From Crossaster papposus (Eukaryota > Echinodermata > Asteroidea > Velatida > Solasteridae): DNA of 64,000 bases. Shown here piece by piece: positions 57,748 through 64,000 of the stretch; position 1 is the stretch's first letter; the number at the start of each line of letters is the position of its first letter. The notes beneath the pieces were generated by a model that was given only the letters and a program-made list of their open reading frames with translations, was not told where the DNA came from and ran no database searches. A program made the translations under genes and the position numbers. The stretch is taken from NCBI GenBank assembly GCA_037893245.1, contig JBAIAA010000013.1, positions 930,001-994,000 of the forward strand, in the 5' to 3' direction.

Positions 57748-58587
57748 GTAAGTTCAACTATGTTTTCTATGTATTTTAAAAGCAGATTGGAAGTAGTTAG
57801 CGTACCGTCTAGCGCTCTGTGTAGTCCCAACGTTTATATTTCATGCATGCATTGCATCATGCATGTACGTATGGTATGGCATAATGCCATTGCCAATGGC
57901 AATGCAATTCAATGTAATTCTGATCATTTCATTGCTGATACTAGGCGATATAATCTATAGCAATCCAATGCCATGCTATGCTATAGATTTCGACTAGACT
58001 AAGTATATTCAATTTCTAACGATTAGTCTTATTCATAATTATCATCTTATGTTAATTGTAACTTGAACTTGACAGTCACGATAAACGTCTTTAAGTTTGA
58101 CGAGTGTCTTACTTAAAAAGGGTATTGTGTATATTCATCATAGATTTACCTGACATTCAACGTCATGCTAACTCTAGTATATTGAAGATTATGCATACAA
58201 TAATTAATTAGTATTCTTATATTTATATAATAATAAACTTGGACATTGACATTGTTTACTTTAACTTAGTTGCGTTTTATTTTAGTTCCTATAAATTTTG
58301 GTCAGACTTTTACCATCGGTCTACTCTAGTGGTCTAGATTCCCCGCTAGAAGGGTGGAAGTATCTAAATTTCCTACATTCCTTCACCTGTTATTAGAAGA
58401 CAATTTGTTTGACAGATGATAATTTGTTTGACAAAAAATAATGAATTTAATTTAATTAAAAATACTGGAACACTTTGTTTACAGTCACCCCACCCTGGAA
58501 ATAAATCTTCTGATGTAGTGTGTAGACTGTAGTGTAGATTATTCTACACATAATTTAATTCACCTCGTATGCTTACATTTGCTGCAG
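57748..58587 (+). other. Probable intron of the THAP gene
   Basis: It is A/T-rich and bounded by GTAAGT and CTGCAG. Small hairpins of the CCATTGCCAATGG type lie near 57890. No coding segment is evident. Confidence 0.45.
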
Positions 58588-58790
58588 GTTTCCATTCAGC
58601 CGCCGGTCTGTACTTGCAGAATGCAGTATGGATGGTCAACATGAAGCGAGATCTATTTTGTGGACTCCCGACAAGAGCTGTACTCTACGTCAATCATTTT
58701 GAAGAGACCTGCTTTGACAATACTGGGCAGACAGTTCGTCTTACTCAGGATGCTGTCCTTACAATATTTTGTTTTCCGCTTCATCTTTAG
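58588..58790 (+). pseudogene. THAP-domain protein, exon 2 with a frameshift
   Basis: After a CAG acceptor (58585-58587) the frame joined to exon 1 reads S-FPFSRRSVLAEC, giving the THAP FHxFP motif, and goes on to LWTPDKSCTL. It then meets a stop; the next part of the finger, NHFEETCFDNTGQTVRL and DAVLTIF, with the final Cys/His and AVPTIF-like motif, is in another frame. One frameshift near 58690 therefore breaks the domain. Downstream exons are not recognised. Confidence 0.6.
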
Positions 58791-58795
58791 AAGGT

Positions 58796-59042
58796 ACATT
58801 AAATTGTATATGTTACAAACAAGTCGTCACAGTTTTCACGAAGAGACGAATTTCGCCACTCATCATCGAACTAATGTTTCGAGATAATCGTTTTTTTAGT
58901 TGCTCACTTTTTAAAAATAACATTTCACGATTATAAAAAAACAAGCATTGTTCAAAATTTGATACTGTGTTAAAGTCGGGTTTCAAACTTCGTAAATGTA
59001 TCGACAATTAAACAGTAGGATAATTAATAACATCGTAATTAA
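58796..59042. other. Unassigned spacer
   Basis: Short A/T-rich stretch with no gene or repeat that I can support. Confidence 0.3.
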
Positions 59043-59340
59043 TTAATAATGACATTTGTCTGTTCGTGAAAACTCCAAAACGAAAAACTGCCTTTTTGTC
59101 CCACAATTGGCAGTTCGTGAAAATCTAAAATCCAATTCCTGGCTTTTTGCCCCACGCAGCGCACACAATTGGCAGTTCGTGAAAACCCAAATTCCAATTC
59201 TTGCGATTTTTAACTCCTCATAGCGCATGCGCACATACAATTGGCAGTTCGTGAAAACCTGAATTCCACTTCTAAGCTTTTTTCCCCACACAGCGCATGC
59301 GCACACGCAATTGGCAGTTCAGGAAAACCCATTTTCTAGT
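59043..59340. repeat. About 60-bp minisatellite with GCGCATGCGC palindromes
   Basis: Nearly five copies share TTGGCAGTTCGTGAAAA, then CCAATTC-type text and a CCCCACACAGCGCATGCGCA ending in the later copies. GCGCATGCGC fits the NRF-1 consensus. The array ends at a C/T-rich tract. Confidence 0.75.
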
Positions 59341-59343
59341 TGC

Positions 59344-59433
59344 ACCCCCCCCCCCCCTCCCCCTCCCTCCCCCCTCCCCCTCCCTCCCCCCTCCCCCTCC
59401 CTCCCCCTCCCCCTCCCTCCCCCCTCCCCCTCC
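59344..59433. repeat. 90-bp pure C/T tract
   Basis: This is an unbroken pyrimidine run of CCCCCTCCCTCC-type units on the plus strand. Such mirror-like tracts may form triplex or i-motif structures. Pro-rich ORFs through it are by-products. Confidence 0.85.
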
Positions 59434-59469
59434 TGCAGTGCATGCGCACTTCCAAATTCTAGATTCTGG

Positions 59470-60380
59470 CTATTTTACCCACCCAATAGTCCTGCAAAGA
59501 AATGATGTAAAGATTGTTTGTATGCCTGCTTCAATCGGGACGTCAAGATGCACATTGGACTCTTGTAAATACACACATTTTCAAAACCATACAAGAAAAT
59601 ACAAGAAAACCTGAATAACTGTAGCCTAATCAAGCTAATATATTTATTCCATTAACTCCCAATACCTTAACATAATTAAATTGTTCCCAATTAATTTACC
59701 GAAGAGATAAGACAACTAGTATCAATAAATTAAATGAGTTAATAGTAGAGTTTCTATCTTAGCATAATTTTTGTTTAACTTAAACCTGGGAAATTAATTG
59801 CATAAAATAAATCGTAAGCAAATGCATGTAGTAAATATTAATGCTTCAATGAGGTTTCATCAGAGTATAACATTTATCCAGGGAAATTCATTTGCACATA
59901 ATCACAAACAAAATAATAGCAAACAAAATATGTTTTTTTTACTAAAATGGGTTTCCACTGTAACACAGAATATAATTTTATACTTGCAAATTCATTTTCA
60001 TATATTCAATCCCAAGCAAATATAATTGCTTAAATACATTCTTTCCTTGGCATAACATTTAATTTTATTCTTGGAAATTCATTTTGCATGTAAAATCATG
60101 AACACATAGATAGGATCGTCTAAATGACTACTTTTAATAGCATCAAATTATTAAAAATGTATTCCATTTGCCGCATTGATGGTCTCAAACCGTAATGCAC
60201 ACACATTGTTCTTTATATTTTAATCTTTACGATTAGAACATTCCTTTAAATATGTTAGGCAAACATAGACCTACACCTATTTTCTTAAACAGTGAAGTTT
60301 AACAGTTTAATCATAACTATGATATTGTATCCAGTTAACCGTGAAGCTATTAGGTATCTGACGGAGGTAAACAAAATGAA
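59470..60380. other. A/T-rich region with loose repeats
   Basis: GGAAATTCATTTTGCAT-like text recurs near 59880, 59985 and 60075, next to ATAACATTTA phrases, which hints at an old diverged tandem repeat. I see no gene. Confidence 0.35.
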
Positions 60381-60839
60381 TAAAGATACTTGATGGAGAG
60401 CGATGTTGGATGCGCATGTTAATTAAGATACAGCAAAGGGGAAAACAAGAATTAGAGGGAAAGCAAAGTGTTGGAAGGTTGTGAGAGCTGGGAGGAAAGC
60501 GTTTGGATGAAAAGTGCATTTAAAGTTGTTGTGTTCGTGCTTTTAGGAGTTTGCACCCTGACAAATTGATTTGATAATTTTCTAGAATTGTATTTATTAT
60601 GAGCCTTCGAATGAGACATCGCACGTAAAAAGAAATCGACCCACGATTAGTAATGAATGAATTAATTTAAACTTTTGAATTTTAAATGTGTAACGTACCG
60701 GTACATGTGTGGGTACAACATGCATTGAGCATGAAGTCGAATAACAAATACAATGCTAGAAAATTATCAATTCAATTTGATCTATTTTTCAGGGTGTAAC
60801 CCTCTAAAAGCACAGACACATCAACTTTAAGATGATAAG

Positions 60840-61880
60840 GTTCCAAAATGAGGTAGGGAATGATGTAAAGCGTTGGAAGCTGTCAGAACCAAGAAGAGAT
60901 GATTTGGAAGAAAAGTGAACTTACAATGGTATAAGATGCAAGCAGAGGTAAAGTAAGATGCAAATCATTGGAAGCCTGAAAGAACTGGGACGAAACAGTT
61001 AAGATGATAAACATGCAAGGTTTCAAATGAGATAGGCTATGATGCAAAGCGATGGAAGCCTGTCAGAACCAGGAAGAGATGATATAAATGAAAAATTAAC
61101 TTAAATTAAGGTGCAAAAAGAGGTAAAGTATTAAAGACGCAAAACATTGGAAGCCTGAAAGAACTGGGAGGAAACAGTTGGGATGGTAAGTGCACTTAAG
61201 ATGATAAACATGGAAGTTGTCCAATGAGATAGGCTATGATGCAAAGCGATGGAAACCCTTTCAGAATCATTGGAAGCCTGAAAAAACTGGGAGGAAACAG
61301 TTGGGATGGTAAGTGCACTTAAGATAATAAATATGTAATTTTTCAAATGAGACAGGGTATGAACCAGTAAGAGATGAATAAAAGAAAAATGCACTTAAAA
61401 ATGTATAAGGTGCAAAAAAAGGTAAAGTAATACGCAAATTGTTGGAAGCCTGAAAGAACTAAGAAGAAACAGTTTGGATGGTAAGTACAATTAAGATGAT
61501 ATACATGTACATGCAAGGTGTCAACAGAGGTATGATGCAAAGCGCTGGAAGCCTGTCAGAACCAGGTACAGATAATTTGGATGAAAAGTGCCCTTCAAAT
61601 TGTATAAGGTTCAAAAAGAGGTAAAGTAAGATGCACATTGTTCGAAGCATGAAAGAACTGAGAGGAAAGGGTTAGGATGGTAAGTGAAATAGGGTGTCAA
61701 ATTACGTTTTGTAAGATGCAAATTACTGGAAACTAGTAAGAACCTGAAAGTGACAATTTAGATGAAAAGTGCATGGAAACTAGTACCATCAGGTGCCAAA
61801 TGAGATAAGACGCAGAGTGTTTGAAGCTTGTAAGAACTTAGAATAAACAATTTTAGGTGGAAAGTACATTTAAGAACAAT
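60840..61880. repeat. Diverged tandem repeat, two alternating forms of about 90 bp
   Basis: ATGCAAA..TTGGAAGCCTG text recurs near 60872, 60967, 61046, 61144, 61268, 61442, 61546, 61640, 61726 and 61820. One form goes on GAAAGAACTGGGAGGAAACAG, the other TCAGAACCAGGAAGAGATGA, and they mostly alternate, so the true unit is about 180 bp. A weaker copy lies near 60470. Confidence 0.75.
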
Positions 61881-62008
61881 TATTTAAAATTGTATTAAAA
61901 TACCAGCATAAATTTAAAACAGGAGACTTTGTGTTTGAGGCATACTTTAGACAGGACAGTACTGGAAATCCTTGCTCAAATCATTTAAGCCGACCCAAGA
62001 AAATAAAG

Positions 62009-64000
62009 CTAATGAGCAAGTGATCGAAAAAATGACTGGTACTCTGGATGACACACAACTGGTGTTGAACCTGAGCAAAGTTTAGCAAGATCTTGGTACT
62101 TACCTTCTGATATTGTTGGTTTACCTGAAAGGTAGAGCAGCTGCGGTTCGGTGATTTCCTGATCAGTACTTCTCCTGGGTCGGTTGAGCTTGATGATGGA
62201 GAATCGGTCGTCATTGTGGGAATACTTGAACATTATTGATTCAGGTGAATCCTTCCTTACCTGAATCTGCATGAAGTGTGTCCAGTCTAATTTTAATCCA
62301 TCTTCGGAGTACCGAACTCTGAGCACACCCCTCTTCTGTCCTAGTGTCTTCCAATCATGTATGTCGGATGATTGAACGGATACAACATGGTATGGCTTTG
62401 GATTTTTTCTGGACATCTTACACACCGAGACTAGTTGGGATGGGACAAACATGTCACCAACCTGTCGTATGGCCCTCTCAATTGTGCTGTGCATCGAGTC
62501 GCCCTCCGACTGACCATGGTTTGTCTCAAAAAAATGGAGGATTACAACACGCACAGATCTGGAAAGGCTGACAAAATACATCAACATTGTCGGTATGATG
62601 GAGTTCTTGTTTTGGCCCACACATCCATCAGAAAATAGATCAACCGATTGAATGCCTTTATCATCGAGCTTCTGCAGGTACTGATGTAAATAGGATACAA
62701 TTTCGCATGAACCTCGGCGTGTTTGACCCTCGTGTGAAAGGAAGCAGTATCCATCCTTTTTCGTCAGGTCATAAACAGTGAAATTGAAACACGCCAAACG
62801 CCGTTTGTAGAAAAGCTCGGACCTTTGAGACTGAGGCAGGTAAATGACCGACTGTAAATCAAACACAGCAACAGTGTGGTTAGTTGTCCTTGATGCTTTC
62901 TCTTTGGATTGAGCTTTGATTTCTCGCACTTTTTCCTTTTCACCAATGTGTTTTTGGTAGTCCAGGTGAAGTAGTTCCTTCCTGTCTGCATCCGAATTAT
63001 GGTATGTTTCACACAAGCCACATGTGTCTTTCTTTGGACGGTGAAATTTCAGGTTCAGTGAGTAGAATGTTTTTCTGTAGAAAGACTTGGAGGCTCCTTG
63101 TGGATTGTCTCTTTGGTACATTTCGTACATAGTTTGAAGGTTCAAGTCGGAGGATAAGTATTGGCATTGACTGTTTGCTCTGCAATAGTGTGACTCCACA
63201 CGCGGGAATGTGTCTATGTGTGATGTCACTTCTTCTTGTTTAATATTATCCCTATCAGGCACCTGTCTTCCTCCTCTTTTATCACACACTAGAACACCAC
63301 AGCTTTTAATCTTGGAGAAGACTGTCCTTATCTGTTTGTCCGACACATTAATTGTACTGATAAACATACCTCGGCAAACACTCCAAACTTCAGTCTCAGA
63401 CTTTGGTAACGAGTAGCTATACAGCTGGTACGGCCCAGTTTTAGGGCGAAGCGAGACATGTCTAGCAATCCATTCACGCTGTCTCTGCAAACAGCCCATA
63501 CCATAATATGCCCTGTTAATCTTTGTTAGCTCCTCTGCTGTGATCATATTACAATCCAATTCCAGGCATCGAATAGAGCATTTGCCAACACCAAAGTTGC
63601 CAACCTTAGGTTGCACTGGGTTGCCAGATTTCTCGGTTAAGTACGCTTCACCCTTGTTTCTCTTATCTTTGACAATGACGTTCTTAGATTGACTCCCCTT
63701 TTTTCTCTTCGGGGAAAGAGGTTTGCCAACCCCATCAACTTGAAAATCAAGTGGATTCAATGCAGCAGCTGATACTTGACACTGAAACTGGGAGAGAGAT
63801 GAAATTATCCTTTCAACAGCAGAGGGAGAAGCAAGAGGTGAAGTATATCCATGTGTCTGATCCTCACCTCGCTCAGCCTGCCCAAAAGGAACAGCAGAAG
63901 GAGAAGTAAGAGATGGAGTATATCCATGTGTCTGATCCTCACCTCGCTCAGTCTGCCCAGAAAAAACAGCAGAGGGAGAAGAAAGAGATGGAGTATATCC
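62009..64000 (-). CDS. DDE-transposase-like protein, 5' end outside the window
   Basis: One frame stays open from the right edge to a stop at 62009, at least 663 codons. At the N-terminal side are 25-residue repeats, then a basic stretch (SPKRKKGSQSK), a small Cys-rich part (CSIRCLELDC), a CGLCETYH pair, and a core with AVFDLQSVIYLP, FSDGCVGQNKN and NHGQSEGDSMHSTIERA. The three acidic spots (DLQ, SDGC, SEGDS/IE) have the order expected of an RNase-H-fold DDE catalytic site. The end has TISEGKYQDLAKLC and VCHPEYQSFF. Many invertebrate genomes hold copies of this SDxCxGQNKN family, often labelled uncharacterised. It may be a Sola-like or DUF7869-type transposase; I am not sure which. No damage is visible, so it may be active or domesticated. 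Confidence 0.6.
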   Translation of the reverse strand, partial: GYTPSLSSPSAVFSGQTERGEDQTHGYTPSLTSPSAVPFGQAERGEDQTHGYTSPLASPSAVERIISSLSQFQCQVSAAALNPLDFQVDGVGKPLSPKRKKGSQSKNVIVKDKRNKGEAYLTEKSGNPVQPKVGNFGVGKCSIRCLELDCNMITAEELTKINRAYYGMGCLQRQREWIARHVSLRPKTGPYQLYSYSLPKSETEVWSVCRGMFISTINVSDKQIRTVFSKIKSCGVLVCDKRGGRQVPDRDNIKQEEVTSHIDTFPRVESHYCRANSQCQYLSSDLNLQTMYEMYQRDNPQGASKSFYRKTFYSLNLKFHRPKKDTCGLCETYHNSDADRKELLHLDYQKHIGEKEKVREIKAQSKEKASRTTNHTVAVFDLQSVIYLPQSQRSELFYKRRLACFNFTVYDLTKKDGYCFLSHEGQTRRGSCEIVSYLHQYLQKLDDKGIQSVDLFSDGCVGQNKNSIIPTMLMYFVSLSRSVRVVILHFFETNHGQSEGDSMHSTIERAIRQVGDMFVPSQLVSVCKMSRKNPKPYHVVSVQSSDIHDWKTLGQKRGVLRVRYSEDGLKLDWTHFMQIQVRKDSPESIMFKYSHNDDRFSIIKLNRPRRSTDQEITEPQLLYLSGKPTISEGKYQDLAKLCSGSTPVVCHPEYQSFFRSLAH
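63809..64000 (-). repeat. 75-bp coding tandem repeat
   Basis: The N-terminal part of the ORF repeats a 25-residue unit, GYTPSLTSPSAV followed by FGQAERGEDQTH: full copies at 63926-64000 and 63851-63925, then a partial copy from 63850. The copies are nearly identical and keep the frame. More copies may lie beyond the window. Confidence 0.85.

Larger units (their letters stand above)
57519..58795 (+). mobile_element. P-type (THAP) DNA transposon, 5' part
   Basis: It begins CCACTGACCTCTATACCTGG, the same terminal text as the two MITEs at 22498 and 22668, and stays similar for about 75 bp. Exon 1 of a THAP-domain protein follows at 57680 and exon 2 at 58588. No further transposase exons and no right end were recognised, so the right border is a guess. 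Shared ends make it the likely parent type of the MITEs. Confidence 0.55.

Noticed and set aside
59297-59614. Proline-rich ORF
   Set aside because: It is the translation of a 90-bp C/T tract.

Overview
The window is animal nuclear DNA with no clearly intact host gene. A metazoan 18S rRNA 5' end, eukaryotic initiator-tRNA-like genes, LINEs of the RTE and CR1/L2 types, a DIRS element, PIF-Harbinger, P/THAP and mariner-type DNA transposons, and a final exon of a class A GPCR together suggest a transposon-rich marine invertebrate (invertebrate deuterostome or lophotrochozoan). The sequence alone does not settle which.

Layout. (1) Bases 1-15136 are a satellite built from initiator methionine tRNA genes. 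An 801-bp higher-order unit carries four 72-nt tRNA-like genes on the + strand (types C, D, A, B), each followed closely by a T5 tract like a Pol III terminator. (2) 15137-17196 holds a mariner-type MITE and an old partial 18S pseudogene. (3) 17199-about 22265 is a nest: a Tigger/pogo-like remnant contains a foldback element, whose hairpin loop carries an almost full-length RTE LINE with a 6-bp target duplication. (4) 22412-23026 is a possible solo LTR interrupted by two P-type MITEs. (5) 24624-25019 is the last exon of a GPCR. (6) About 25990-36995 is a CR1/L2-like LINE split by a 1.8-kb hairpin-ended element and by a near-whole DIRS retrotransposon. (7) About 37015-40600 is a long-TIR foldback element that has captured rDNA: spacer repeats, a likely Pol I promoter, the 5' ETS and the first 608 nt of 18S. 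(8) 40742-44732 holds MITEs, a LINE RT fragment and a PIF-Harbinger element cut short by the next array. (9) 44733-56286 is a second tRNA satellite array of the same family in the opposite orientation. (10) 57519-about 58790 is a P-type (THAP) element 5' part whose ends match the MITEs of region 4. (11) 59040-61880 is minisatellite DNA. (12) 62009-64000 (minus strand, running off the edge) is a large ORF for a DDE-transposase-like protein with N-terminal 25-residue repeats.

The most unusual system is the pair of mirror-image initiator-tRNA satellites. They hold roughly 130 tRNA-like genes by eye, and one of the four gene types carries a UAU anticodon in place of CAU. The rDNA-capturing foldback element is the second. 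Copy numbers and the mirror arrangement depend on the assembly being right, and family names rest on motifs read by eye, not on searches.
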